Positions 21,291-34,731 of a stretch of DNA of 64,000 nt are shown here, piece after piece. The stretch's first letter is position 1. The number at the start of each line of letters is the position of its first letter. The stretch spans positions 26,079,708-26,143,707 of the forward strand of contig OZ025255.1 in assembly GCA_964019135.1 (NCBI GenBank). The letters are read 5' to 3'. The notes beneath the pieces were generated by a model. That model was not told the origin of the DNA and did not search any database. It saw nothing but the letters and a program-made list of their open reading frames with translations. This DNA is from Arenicola marina. Its lineage: Eukaryota > Annelida > Polychaeta > Arenicolidae. The translations under genes and the position numbers were made by a program.

Positions 21291-22447
21291 GACTGAATGC
21301 AGCATTTAAATGTGACGTCACTATGTACACAGTACGAAATAGACGGTGCGTATGGAAACTATACCTCTTACAACATTGACAAATCCCGCCTCGGCTTTTG
21401 GAGGGAGGACGGAAGTTACCACTCAATCAGAAATCTTCTAAACTGAATCCTTACAATCTCCACAGCAGACTTGGCGGCTCTTTCCGTAACACATGTGCAG
21501 AGGTGCAGATTGGCTTACATTTGTGTCTTAGCATTCGGTTTTAAATCAAGCGACTGGCATATTTACATGAAACCCCATGCGATTTGGCCGCCATGACACA
21601 GAAACGGGATCTTTCTCATGGACACAAGCCGTCTGGCTTGTCCCAATACAGCCCTGAGTGAGTTCTTACAGCTATTTGTCAGCGGCTGGACCATATGTGC
21701 CAATCTGGTTAGAGAAAACTCTAAGTGGCTCAGTCGGTCAATGGGTTGAGCTACGGACCAACAGCTCATGATATCCAGGGGTGGGGTGGGGCTATGGTTT
21801 TAGGATGGAGGAGGCACAAATATTTTGAGCTTCGACGAGGGTTAAATTCCTTTTTTGATGGCCTTTTGTTATTGGTGAAATGTATTCAATTTAATAGTGG
21901 TTTGTTTTTTGAAGACAAGTTGTTTTTTCGTCACAGGTAACGTAAAATTCTGTAAAAACAAAATGAAGATTTATTTTACCTAAAAAAAACTCCACCCACA
22001 GGCCCTATATATCAAATGGTCCATCCCTAAGGATGTAGTTTAATATGGACAGACTCCACCGGTAACAGAGATGGAAGAAGATGAAGCTACCTGGTCCCTA
22101 AGGAGATCATTTGTCATTAGTCCTTCGTCTAGACTGCGTATAATGCCACTTAGGCCACCCCAGCAGGAGGAACAGGATTCATAAAGCCTTGTTTAAAATG
22201 CACTGAAAGTAATGCCAATGAACTGAACTAATTTTACTGAAGAATAGTTTGGAGCTAGGATTAACTCGGCTTTGCTGCACCCACTGAATGTTCTGTATTC
22301 CGGCATCGCCCCCCCACCCCCACGATGGCGGGAACGGACTGGTCCTCATACCTCCAGTCAAGGCACAACGTTCATTTTTCTATCATGGGACTACGTTATA
22401 TTTCATGCAGGGAGTCACAGCTTTATAGATTCGAAAGATTGTGTGCG
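21290..22447. other. Spacer before the macrosatellite
   Basis: No supported gene. A CRE palindrome GTGACGTCAC lies at 21312-21321. A weak tRNA-like stretch at 21724-21850 (GTGGCTCAGTCGG, later AGGGTTAAATTCC) may be an old SINE head. Confidence 0.35.
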
Positions 22448-23302
22448 TCTCGCATGTGCAAGTATTGTTTATTATGTATAATGCATAATTTGCTATGCAT
22501 AACGAACTTAAGCTCATCTTTTATAAACCCACAAATTGTTAATTGTAGTAAATGGTAAGCGTGGGCCAATAGACAGATCCAGGGGGTCAATCATTCTCTG
22601 ACGTCACTGTTGCTTCTTGTACTATTTTTCCAGTTTTTATAAATGAAACAGTAATACAAGAATGTTGAAGGTATCAAAGTGACTGAGCAATGTAGAATCC
22701 GACTGTCAAGTGTAGAACGGTGATGACGCAATATGACGACGTGAACTAAACCTTATACATCACCTCTTTACCTAAACCAATCTAAATAAATATTGGGACT
22801 TAGTCTTAAGATATGGGCGTCTGTTTAGAAGGAAGTCAATGTCTGTCAGTCTAATCAGTCGTTCCGTACTTTTCCTGTCATAGTCAAATCAATAAGTGTC
22901 TGTCTTTCGCGCCAAAACCCCTGTCGTGCTGCTAATCACGTGACACGACCAACCCCGAACCCACTCGTACATAGTCTGGAGTTTCCGTAGGTTTTACCTT
23001 TCGCCGCACCACTACACTTTTATCCAATCATGTGATAAAAAGTCTTCCACGTGCGTTATCTCAGACAAACAAGTCAGACAAACAAAACAGCATGTCACTT
23101 TCTTGTTCTTGTCAGTTTCAGAGATGAGTACTTCTCACTTGTACCTACCATCCGCTATGATTGTCAATTTCATACTCACGATTGAGGAAACAGAACTCAA
23201 TCGTGGGCGGGGCTTAGTATCGGAGTATGGATCGGTCTATATTGGTCGCCCTGGCATAGAAGAACGACCTAATGTGTACTAGTTAAAGAACGAGCTGGAG
23301 TG

Positions 23303-23358
23303 CATTCGCCAAAATAAAGGACGAGACGCGATAGCGTCGAGCGCTTTATTTTGGGAAT
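23303..23358. repeat. Hairpin inverted repeat in the unit 1 insertion
   Basis: CCAAAATAAAG (23309-23319) pairs perfectly with CTTTATTTTGG (23344-23354). Pairing extends outward with one bulge (ATTC/GAAT) and inward in GACGC-GATA-GCGTC. The result is a two-storey hairpin. Confidence 0.85.
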
Positions 23359-25629
23359 AAACGACAGCGAATAAAATTGTTGTAACAAGGCATTAGTTCT
23401 GCTCATGATTTGGGGGGTCCATTTGCCATGTTTGGACACAAGAAATCGACTTTTGTATCAATTACACTGCAGGACTAATACTAGCATGAGTGAGCGTTCG
23501 GGAAACAGCGGTTTGCTTTAAAATAAAATAAATAAAATGAAACTGCCGATCAACTAATGCACCAGTCAATGTGAAGCCCCAGGGTGGAGGATGGAATGGG
23601 AAAGGGGTAGCAGATATTTTGAAAATATGTTTTTAAATCCCCACATAAGGGTGAAGTGGTCCTAAAACAACTCCCCCGGAAAAGCAGTGTTAGGGAATCA
23701 ACGCTTTTACTTTAAAATAGATCATACATTTGTGTCACGCCTTTTGTCAGTAGACGGTCTACCATTCGCAGGCGCCACCGGAAATATATGCAATTGACAA
23801 CTGTGGAATTTCCAGTGACACTCCATTGTTATAACAACATCAGACCATCTCAGATTGGCTCAGCTAAGCTGGGCTCGATTGATTAAACCGCGCCACTTAA
23901 CGGAGTCAGTATTAGCAACAACTGTTCATTATGATAATAATGCACAGTTTTGTTGTTCTTTATTTAAATAACGCACACTTACGTTAATAAAACACGACGG
24001 TCTGTTTTCCGGTGCATTATTCTAGATTAAGAACACTTAAGACAAAGGAGTGACGTCACACAATTCTTTAAATAGAATGATTCGATCCAACAAAGTGCCA
24101 TAAAATTAGTAGGGCAGGTTTGTTGGGGCCGAACATGTCCGACTACCAAAAACGTCCTACATAGCTAAGAAAAAAACTAACAGTTACGTTTGACGTTACA
24201 ATCCTACACAATCTGACGACATGAAACCGCAATACGCTCGTTTTGGAGTATTTTAAAGCCTTAATTGGCCTCTTTGTGCTTTATGGGAGTTGTCTAATTA
24301 AAACGATATTTATGCGAGGGCGGGACCACCTTAAGGGCATGGACAACATCTGGTCATGGTTCTTGGGATATATTTATTCTATGATACTCGTGTTGTATCT
24401 AACTGTGCATTATGTTATAGGTGTGAAAGTCATGATGCTGGCCCGTTTTGGGCAGTCGGACGTTTTCGGCTCTCACACACGTTCGTTCTATTTATGTTAA
24501 GCCCCTGTAATTACCTTGTTGTAGTAAATGGTAGGCTTGAGTCACATGTGAGAGCCCTAACATGGAAGGACCGTCGGACCTTTCGGCAACAAATAGTGTA
24601 TTTCATCTACAGGCGGGACCTCAGCTTTGCAACCTTGATGAATGCGTTATTAGTGACTGCATGAAATAGAGACGGTACCTTTTTATTGAAACACATTCTT
24701 ATAGGTTTATATTTAATAGACAAAGTTAACTTCGAACTAAGCAACAACTTAGCACTAACACTTTAACTGGCAGTGTTAAGGCAGACATTGCACTAGTTAG
24801 AACACATGTCCCCACGCCTATTTCATGTCGTCCGTCGCTTTGCTGACATGTCCCGGCTCTCTTGGCTCTTTCTTTATTCATGTCTCTATATCTTTCTGTA
24901 TCTACGTATCTTGCTTCTCGTCGCTCGGTAGATGTCTCTCTATCCCAATCTCTCTGTTGAAAAATCATTATACCCCATTTATATCTGTCCATGTCTTGAT
25001 CATCATTTCTCTGTATCTATTTCTCTTGCCCCCTTATCTCTCAGACGACGTAGCTATACCCCCACCACTCTAGTTATGCGTATTTGTGCCCATCTCTCAA
25101 TGTTCACGTCTTTGGCTCTCCATCTCTCCATCTGTCAGCCGACGTCTCGTTCTCCTATCTCTTTCTATCCACGTTTTGTTCTCACCATATTAGGTTCGCG
25201 TCGCTTTATCTTCATGTATCTCCGTCCACGCTTCTTTTACTCTTACTATCTGTCAATGTGTCTCTCTCGAACCATGTGTCAGTGCATGTATTTTCTCTCA
25301 ATCTCCCTCAGTTCATGCATCTGTCTCTCTGTCTACGCTTTTTCTCCCATCGCTCTCTGTCAAAATATGTTCTCTCCATCTCTCTCAGTCTACGTCTTGC
25401 ACTTCTCATCTCTTTGCTTCATCTATTCCTATTTCATTCTCCTACTTGTCCTTACCAACCGACCATTTCTCTCTATTCCGTATAGCTATTTGTTATTTAG
25501 TTTTATCCTCCCTCCTTTGAGAGTGTAGAAAAGGACTATCTGCTTAAAATATCCGTCGGGGAGTCAGACAATTATTGTGAACGGCCAGCTTCATCCACCA
25601 GGGACCACATGACCAAGGGGGACCACCGG

Positions 25630-25640
25630 AGCGCCCCCTG
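25630..25640 (-). promoter_or_regulatory. CTCF-like core, unit 1
   Basis: AGCGCCCCCTG on plus is CAGGGGGCGCT on minus, the core of the animal CTCF motif. It lies just after the polypyrimidine tract. Confidence 0.35.
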
Positions 25641-28600
25641 CACAGAGAACGCTCTCGCTGTTGACATAAATCACAGACGGTCCCACGGGGGTTGAGCGTT
25701 CCACGGGAACCCCCTTCCCATCTCCCTTCCCCACATCTCTGACACATAATTGCCTTATTGTAGAGTTTATGTGGCCATCATGCTAAGCCCATTGGGGCGG
25801 CCGGGTGAGTCGTCCGCTACTTCTTGAAGCATCAGCAACAAGCAACAAGCACCATAAACTTGACATTTATTTCGTACTATCTGCCAGCGTACAGTAACAT
25901 ACCTCAGCAACAGTACATACAGGTTATCAAACCATTGACAATATCGGGAGCAACACATAGAGGCCCATTCGTTTTGGCCAAGTGCCATTCAATGGATCAG
26001 TTTTATTTTGTTTCGCGTTAGAATAACTTAAATTAAAGAATAATAAAAGTATATTGCGAAGATGCAACCTACATCTCGTTGTAGCCCATGGAGCTTCACA
26101 ATAATAACATGTTACTGGCGTACATCGGCAATGCCACATTATATGACAAGTTCCATGAAGCGTGCGAGATAATTTAATTAAAACTTACGTTGCTTTCAGA
26201 CCTCATTTTAAGCCAGCGTACTGCGCAATGGTAGATATGTCGGGGCGTTTATACTGCACTTCTAACTAGGACTCTCGCCATCTAATATGATAAATGGACT
26301 TTCTGAAACGTGTATTGATCAAAATTGCCTTAATATGCGCTTCCCAGTTTTCGCCACCGACCAGCCTTCTCTGTTTTGTGTAATATTTGCACGACTGCTG
26401 TGATCGATCAGGTGATAGGAAGGGATGGCACGACAAAGGGGAATGACGCAAACAACATCCCAATGTATCATATTTAGACCTTGTACCGTGCCCACGAGGC
26501 CTAGCATCGATTTCAGTCGCCCATTAGCGTTCATATCTCAATAATGATCTTGGTATATCTCGAAATGAATATTATCTCGTTAGTGAGCAAAATATTTAAT
26601 TACGCTTCGTGTTTCAGTATGCATTGGCTTTGGTATATGGAGGCATTAGGGATGAATGGGGTGGTGGTGCAGACAATGTTATTATCGCATTCGATAATTA
26701 AAGCATTATTTGATACATTATTTATCTCGTTTGTCCGATGACACTCGTCTAGTTCGTCATGAACTCGACGTAACTGCCATCAATGAACCGCCTTGTGATT
26801 CTCAATGCCCAGCAGTATCCTAGGGGCTCACAGCTCAGCACAGATATATCTATGCGCTAATAATAACCAGTGTGTACAATACATTTTGTTACTTCCAGTC
26901 CCAGATTTGTTACTTCCAATCATAGATATACCGGCATATTCCTCTCCATTCCCAACGCAGTCGACGTTGTAATAAGATTCAGCTCAAACCCAATATGACG
27001 ACGGGAGGAAGGTTCACAATAGAACTAAATGCAGGACGTGTGTAAATAAAACTCCAAGGAGAAAAAGTCTTTATCGGAATCATACCAGACAATATCAGAA
27101 CGCCGATTCCAATTCACGTTAAAAAATCCGCATAGTACATTATTTTACGGCATTTCGGCGGTACGGGCTACATCCAATATCAATCCGCAAGTTCCCACAC
27201 AGAACCCCTGGGATAGTTGAAATGGCGTTCGGAAGAATAAGGGGGAGGGGGCATTCGATTTATGTATAACGTTGGAGCTCTCACCTTAAAATAAAAGTGA
27301 AATTCTCTTACAGGCATGTAGTAAATGCCGATAGACTCTAAGTCTCATTTTCACTTCCACCGTCATTCAGAATATTTGGTATATTTTATTTCATTTCTAT
27401 TGAATCGCCCCTCCTCTGAGGTTTATGTCGCGAAAAAGGTCCCCCGCATACCAATAATAACAATTGCGGTTGGAAAAAAAATACCTGTATTTCGAATCTA
27501 CTAGCCATCAGTCCTCGTTCCAGTACCCGGCCAGCCCCTGTCTATTTGATTACTTGTGTCTTACGGGCGTCAAACTCCTCACCATGTAGCCCAGTAAGGA
27601 GTATAATAAAGATGGCTCCGGCAGACACGACACGGTGGCCTCAAACTGCCCCGGCGAGGACGCCGTCTGGGACAGGGAATGACTCCTCATGGTCTCACCA
27701 TAGTTTTACAGGCGATGACGTCAAGTGATTCAGAGTGTATATTTATTCACGGTGAAAAGATCCCCAGATACGGATGAGTGGGTTTCGACTGGGAACAGCA
27801 TATCAGACCCGGGTGCTTGTGCTTAGTATCAAGGATCCAGCGTCTTGATGAATGTTTTCTTTTGCTGTTTTAAATATATTTAAATATTTCGCTTACAGTT
27901 TCTTACGTATCAATTAATCTGATAAGAGGACAAATCTGGTATGGTCAGCTGTTTTAATGCATGAATTATCTATATTATTCTAGTCACTTTCTCGATGGAT
28001 AACCTTCCCTCTATGGAGCCGCCAAAATACGGGTATCTGGATCTTCGCCCCGCGCGCAAAGGCGCAAGAGCGGAATTGAGAGACGCCGCTAAAATGTCTC
28101 GGCCAACAGTATTTGCTTTCCTCATCCAGAAAAGGAGACAGAATGTTTGACCAGTCTTTGCGCCCAGCACGAATTCGGCCCCCCATGCTTCCACACGGTC
28201 CTCGCTGACATCCCCTACGATATTATATATAGACCTCCCCCAAGTCCCCAACCTTCTCAACCCCTTCCGGCCACCACCTGCATAACCGTTGTGCATGTTA
28301 CCCATTAACCATGTGTGGCCTGCATTTGTTTCGTCTTGACCAAAGAACATATAATATTCTCAGTGTCTCAACACTGAATAACACCTATACGTTCAGAACG
28401 TGCTTATGTTTGAACTATCTTTCAACATGTACACCCCATGTGATACTTTGCATATCCGCTCTCTATGGGCCTCTCTGTCATCATAAATATGCGTTCTATA
28501 GGGGTATCTTCTTTGTCCGCTGTGTGACATCTCGCATGTGTAAGTAGTGTTTATTACGTATAAAACATAAGCTGTGATGCCTAATGAACTTACGCTCATC

Positions 28601-29485
28601 TTTCATGAAACAACGAATTGTATATTGTGTTAAATGGTAGGCGGGATTCATGCGTGAAACATGCTGGGACAATAGACCGATCCAGACGGTCAATCATTCA
28701 CTGACGTCTTCCACGTGCGTTATGTCGGACAAACATGTCGGACGAAAAAAACAGCATGTCACTTTCTTGTCAATTTCAGAGATGATTATTTCTCACTTAT
28801 AATTAACTATAATTGTCAATTTCATACTCACGATTGCGGAAAAGGGACTCCAGGGTGGGCGGGGCTTTGTGTCGGAGTACGGAATGGTCTATATTGGTCG
28901 CCCTGACATAGAAGAACGGCCTAATTGATATATAAAACGACCCAATCCAACGAAGTGCCATAACAATTAATATGGCAAGTTCGTTGCAATTATTTAACCC
29001 CAAATAATAACATCATTGTAGTAAATGGTAGGCATGAGTCATACGTGAGCTGTATTGAGACAATGGTTTGCTCTCACATAGAAGAGCCATCGGTACCTGC
29101 AGCCACAAATAGTTTATTTCATCTACAGGCCGGATCTCAGTTGTGCAGACTTGATGAATGCGTTATTAGTGATTTCATGGAATAAAGACAGTAACTTTTT
29201 ATTGTAATACATTATTATGGGTTTATACTCACTAGCCAAAGTTGACTTCGCACTAAGCAATAACTTAGCACCCACTTTAACTGGCAGTGTTACGGCAAAT
29301 GTTGCACTAATTAGAGCACATGTCTCTCTCCGAGTCCATCTCGCCAAATCTTAAAGTTCTGGTTTTGTCCATGCGTGTAAGGAAATTGGTCTGACATTTT
29401 AGACATTTTATCCTTGGAGCTGTCAAGCAAGGTGAACCATTAAAACAGTGTATGCAGCTGAAGCTCAGACAACGGTTTGGTTTAC

Positions 29486-29697
29486 ATACTCACCTTCCGG
29501 TGGCGCTGGTTCCAAGTACCGAGGTTATTTAACGAGGCGCGGTGCGAGCTGAGAGTCGCAGCCCCACGGCCGGCGAAGATTGACTTGGTTAATCCCCAGG
29601 TGGCGCTCTGAGTGCCTGGGACCTCACGGCAGTCGCCGATCGGCGTTTATCACGGAGCCATTTCCATGCATTGTCCGCCGCGCCGTGAATGAATTGC
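29486..29697 (+). other. GC-rich structured block, U1/U4-like words, unit 2
   Basis: Begins ATACTCACCT (units 4 and 5 have ATACTTACCT, identical to the first ten bases of U1 snRNA). It then has GAGGTTATTTAACGAGGCGC, close to the U4 5' stem-loop (GAGGTTTAT-CCGAGGCGCG). It also contains a CCCAGG/CCTGGG hairpin, the palindrome CGCCGATCGGCG and a terminal T-run. It may be a degenerate snRNA-derived sequence or simply GC-rich structured DNA. Confidence 0.3.
29594..29607 (+). promoter_or_regulatory. CTCF-like site, unit 2
   Basis: CCCCAGGTGGCGCT matches the CTCF consensus CCASYAGRKGGCRS closely. A second GGTGGCGCT core lies at 29499-29507. Confidence 0.35.
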
Positions 29698-30558
29698 AAG
29701 TTTTTTTTTTGTTTTTTTTTTATTTCCACCTGTTTTGCCCTTTGCTCAATCAACGTCTCTTTACGCCACGCCTATTTCATATCGTCTGTCGTTTCCTTGA
29801 CATGTCCCGGCTCTCCTGGCTCTTTCTTTATTTACGTTTCTTTATCTCTCTGTATCTACGTATCTTGCCCCTCGTGTCTCAGTAGATGTCGCCTTATCCC
29901 AATCTCTCTGTCCAAATCTCTATACCCCATCTCTCTCTGTCGAAGTCTCTATACCCCATCTCTCTCTGTCGAAGTCTCTATACCCCGTCTCTCTCTGTCC
30001 ATGTCTCTTCATCTCCATCTCTGTATCTATTTATCTTGCTTCTCATCTCTCAGACGACGTTTCTTTACCCCAGTCGCACTCTATTTGTGTATGTGTATGC
30101 CCACCTCTCTATGTTCACGTCTTTGGCTCTCAATCTCTCCATCTGTCAGTCGACATCTCGTTCTCCTACTGTCCTATTTTCTGTCTATCTCCTCGCACCA
30201 TCTCGCGCTCCACGCATCTACCAACCTCCATCAGTTCATGTCTCTTTCTCCCAGCCTCTCTGTCTAAGCCTCTTTCTTTCCATTGCTCTCTCAAAACCAG
30301 TTCTCTGCATCTCTCACAGTCAACTTCTTGTTCTTCTCATCTCTTTATTTTGTCTATTCCTATTTCATTTTCCTACTTTCACTTATTATGCAACTATTTC
30401 TCTCTATTCAGTACTATTTGATATATGTTTTTTAACATCCATCCCTTGGGAGTGTAGCAAAGCAATATGTGCTAAAAATATCCGTCTTGGATTCATACAA
30501 CTGTTGTAATCTGCCAGCTTTATCCACCAGGGACCACGTGACCGAGGGAGACCACCGG

Positions 30559-30569
30559 AGCGCCCCCTG
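30559..30569 (-). promoter_or_regulatory. CTCF-like core, unit 2
   Basis: AGCGCCCCCTG on plus, in the same position of the unit as in unit 1. Its orientation is opposite to the upstream site at 29594, so the pair is convergent. Confidence 0.35.
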
Positions 30570-32445
30570 CACAGAGATCGCTCTCGCTGTTGACATAAAT
30601 CATAGATCGTCCCACGAGTGTTGGGCGTTCCACGGGAACCCCCTTCCCACCTCGTCTCTCCACGTCTCTGACACATATCTACCTTCTTGAAGAGTTTATG
30701 TAGCCATCATGCCAAACCCATTGGGACGGTCGGGTGAGTGGTCCGCTAGTTCGTGAAGCATCAGCAACAAGCAACAAGCACTTTAAACTTGACGTGTATT
30801 GTGTACTCTCTGCCAGCGTTCAGTGACATATCTCAACGACAGTACATACGTGTTATCAAGCCATTGCAATTGTCGGGAGCAACACATTGAGACCCGTTCG
30901 TTTTGGCCAAGTGCCATTCAATGGATCAGTTTCATTTCATTTTGCTCTACAATTTAATTAAACTAAAAAATAACAACATTTCGGAAGATGCGACCTACAT
31001 CTCGTAGAGATCTCGCTGTAGCCCATGGAGCCGCTCAATAATAACATCTTACTGGCTTACATTGGCAATGCCGCATTATAGGACCATGAAGTTCCTTGCA
31101 GCGTGAGAGATAATTAAAACTGGTGTTGCCCTCAGACCTCACTGTAAGCCAGCGTACTGCGCTATGGTAGCTATGTCGTGGCGATTATACTACACGTCTC
31201 AGTCTCAGTTAGAACTCTCACCATCCAATATAATAAATGGACCTTCTGCAACGTGTATTGATCAAGATTGCCTTAATATGAACTTCTCTGTTTTTGCCAC
31301 CGACCAGCCTTCTCTGTCGGTGTCATGATTGCACGACTGCTGTGATCGATCAGGTGATAGGAAGGGATGGCAGGACAAAGGGGAACGACGCAAACGACAT
31401 GCCAATGTATCATATGAAAACCCTGTACCATGCCCATGAGGCCTAGCATCGATTTTAATAGCCCATGAGCGTTCATATCGCAGTACAGATCTTGATATAT
31501 CTCGAAATGAATATTATCTCGTTAGTGACCAATATATTTAATTACGCATCGTGTTTCAGTAAGCATTGGCTTTGGTATATGATGGGGGAAGGGATGAAGG
31601 GGGTGGAGGTGGATATTACCGCATTCGATAATTAAAGCATTATTTGATACATTATGTATCTCGCTTACTCGATGCAACTCGTCCAGTTCGTCATGAACTC
31701 GACGTAACTTACCATGATTGGACCGCCTTGTGATTCTCAATGTCGAGCAGTATCCTAGGGGATCAGAGCTCAGCACACATATAACTATGCGCTAATAATA
31801 ACCAGTGTGTAAATTACATTTTGTTACTTCCGATCCCAGATATAACGGCATATCCCGGTTCCATCCCAACGCAGTCGATGTAGTAATACGATTCAGCCCA
31901 AAGCCAATATGACGACGGGAGGAAGGTTAACAATAGCACTGAATGGAGGACGTGTAAATGAAACTGAGAGGAGAAAAAGTGTGCAATCTTTATCGGAATC
32001 ATACCAGACAATATCAGAACGCCGATTCCAATTCACGTTAAAAAAATCCGCTTAGTACATTAATTTACGGCATTTCGGCGGTAGGGGCCACATCCAATAT
32101 GAACCCGCAAGTCCCCACACAGAACCCCTGGAATAGTTGAAATGACACATGCGTCTGTTACACTCTTTACCGAAAGAGGGAGGGGGCGGGGGGGGGGTGC
32201 ATTCGATTTATGTATAACATTGGAGTTAGGATCATCCGAGCTCTCTCCTAAAAATGTAAGTGAAGTTTCCTAATGTAGTCAATGCTGATAGGCTCTAAGT
32301 CTCATTTTCAATTCCACCATCATTCACAATATTTGATATATTTCATTTCAAGACCTTTTGACTCGCCCCTTGCTCTAAGGTTTAAGTCGCGAAAAACGTA
32401 TATTATTCTAGTCACTGTCTCGTTGGATAAGCTTTCCCATTAGTC

Positions 32446-33048
32446 GGCCGGCCAACTCAGGTAAATGTCATTAAAAAAACTGTTGATGGCATTTTTTGTT
32501 ACAAGTGGGTACCTATGTGGAATAATATCTACAAGAGGTGTGCTTTCGAACCAGGGCGGTTACCACCTTAGATTTGACCTTGGAAGGTCATTTAGAGGTC
32601 ATTTGGTGCAAATTGGGTGAAAAAAATATTTTTATTCCTTTGGAATCCTTATTGTCTGGGCTTACGAGCTCATAGAGAATGCAGGGTGTACATATGATAC
32701 TAAGGTTGCAGTAGCAAGTTGAAATTGATGTTTTGTATAGGCTATAGTGGGTACGCGATCTAAAAAATGCCAATTATCTCAAAAGTATGCATAAAGCAGA
32801 AAATGGTCGCACTGTTTTGATTGTTCTTTGTAAGCAGGTTATTAGGCCACATAAAGAGGTGAGTACTGTTTTATATAACATTTTGCGTCTATATTGTATT
32901 CGTCACAGTTGTCATGGAAACCAACATTTAGTGGCACGCGACTTTCGTCAGGTGATGTTGACTACGCGTCTATTAGAAAGATTATGTAATTAGTAGGGTA
33001 ACTAGCCACCATGGCCACCATGGCCACCATGGCCCCGTTTGGCCGGCC
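32446..33048. mobile_element. Private ~0.6-kb insert in unit 2, flanked by GGCCGGCC
   Basis: The 8-bp word GGCCGGCC stands at both edges (32446-32453, 33041-33048). The intervening sequence is absent from the other units, which read straight through. An 8-bp duplication would suit an hAT-type DNA transposon, but I see no terminal inverted repeats and the word is absent from the uninterrupted units. The insert holds a 68-codon ORF (32787-32993, MHKAENGRTVLIVLCKQVIR), a DR5-like motif and a GCCACCATG triplet repeat at its right end. Confidence 0.4.
32575..32601 (+). promoter_or_regulatory. Nuclear-receptor half-site cluster (DR5)
   Basis: AGGTCA at 32585-32590 and 32596-32601 are spaced by TTTAG, a DR5 arrangement typical of RAR/RXR elements. 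An everted TGACCT lies at 32575-32580. Function is inferred only. Confidence 0.35.
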
Positions 33049-34720
33049 GACTACATATGAAGCCGCCAAAATACGGGTATTTGGATCCTTGCGGCGCGCG
33101 CGTAGGGAATTCTCTAAGTATATCGGTCAACTGGAAGGTGAGTGCTGCGTCCCCCTGGCGGGCACTTCCGTGCCCCTCAAGAGCGGAATGGAGAGGCGCC
33201 GCTAAAATGTCTTGGCCAACAGTATTTGCTTTCCTCATCCAGAAAAGGAGATCGAATGCTTGACCAGTCGCTGCGCCTAGCATGAATTTTGCCCCTCATG
33301 CTTCCCCGCGGTCGTAGCTGACATCCCCTACGATATTATATATAGACCTCCGTAAAGTCCCCAACCTCCTCAACTTCTTCCGGCCACCACCTGCATAAAC
33401 GTTGTGCATGTTACCCGTTAACAATGTGTGGGCTGAATTTGTCTCGTCTTGACCAAACACACTATCATCACACTGTCTTAAACCTGAACAGCTTGTATAC
33501 GTTCAGAACGTACTTCTGTTTGAACTATCTTTCAACATGTACGCCCCATGTTATGCTTTACATATCCGCTCTCTATGGGCCTCTCTTTCATCATAAATAT
33601 GGGTTCTATAGGGGTATCTTTTTTGTCCGCTGTGTGACATCTCGCATGTGTAAGTAGTGTTTATTACGTATAAAACATATTAAGCTGTGATGCCTAATGA
33701 ACTTACGCTCATCTTTCATGAACCAACGAACTGTTTATTGTGTTAAATGGTAGGCGTGAGTCATGCGTAAATCATGCTGAGACAATAGACCGATAGAGGC
33801 TGTCATTCATTCACTGACATCACTGTTGCTTTTATCCAATCATTTGATACAAACAAAATCTGCCATGTGCGTTATTTCGAAAAAACAAGTCGAACAAACA
33901 AAGCAGCATGTCAGTTTCTTATAAGTTACAGAGATGAGTACTTCTCACTTATACCTAGCTATGATTGTCAATTTCATACTCACGATTGAGGAAAAAGGAC
34001 TCAAGCGTGGGCGGGGTTTAGCGTCGGAGCATGGATCAGTATATATCGGTCGCCAAAACACAAAAGAAAGACCTAATATATAAAATGACTAGATTCAACA
34101 AAGTGCTATAAAATTCGTAGGGCACGTTCATTGCACTGACGTAAACTCCATGTAACTATATTATTGTAGTAGATGGTAGGCTTGAGCTGTATTGAAACAA
34201 TGGTTAACGCCCTCACATGGAAGACCCCTCGGACCCTGCCGCCACCAATAATTTATTTCATCTGCAGGCCGGACCTCAGTTTGCAACCTTGATGAATACG
34301 TTATTAGTGATCCCATGGAATGAAGACATTTTAACATTTTATTGAAACAAATTCTTATAGGTGTATATTCAATAGACAAAGTTAACTTCAAACTAAGCAA
34401 TAACTTAGCACTAACACTTTAACTGACAGTTTTACGGCTAATATTGCACTAATTAGAGCAATTAGTGTTGTCCCCGCAACACTCTCAACAACACTCTCTG
34501 CAAGTCAATCTCGCCTATTCCTATTTCATTCTCCTAATTCCCTCACCAACCGACCATTTCTCGCCATTCCGTACATCTATTTGATCTATATTTTGATCAT
34601 CCCTCCTCTTAGAGTGAAGAAAAGCAATATCTGCTTAAAATATCCATCCGGGAGTCATACAACTGTTGTAATCTGCTAGCTCCATCCATCAGGGACCACG
34701 TGACAGAGGGGGACCACCGG

Positions 34721-34731
34721 AGCGCCCCCTG
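34721..34731 (-). promoter_or_regulatory. CTCF-like core, unit 3
   Basis: AGCGCCCCCTG on plus, conserved at the same unit position as in units 1, 2 and 5. Confidence 0.35.

Larger units (their letters stand above)
22448..28529. repeat. Macrosatellite unit 1
   Basis: First and longest private unit. Relative to units 2-5 it has extra sequence at about 22613-23016 and about 23277-24067, the latter holding a strong hairpin (23303-23358). It lacks the GC-rich U1/U4-like block: the acceptor of the pyrimidine tract is joined directly after ACATGTCCCC near 24808. The polypyrimidine tract spans about 24830-25515. The MDNLPSM block near 27994 has an internal deletion. Confidence 0.9.
28530..33639. repeat. 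Macrosatellite unit 2
   Basis: Contains the GC-rich structured block (29486-29697), a polypyrimidine tract (about 29700-30430) and a CTCF-like core at 30559. It lacks the CRE/ATGGCTCC region found in units 1, 3, 4 and 5: sequence jumps from CGAAAAACGTA near 32400 to the TATTATTCTAGTCACTG boundary. It carries a private ~0.6-kb insert at 32446-33048. Confidence 0.9.

Noticed and set aside
24932-25528. Ser/Leu/Tyr-rich ORFs of 100-320 codons in the CT tracts (also near 29689, 41713, 46995)
   Set aside because: Low-complexity pyrimidine sequence read in three overlapping frames; frames are not conserved between units.
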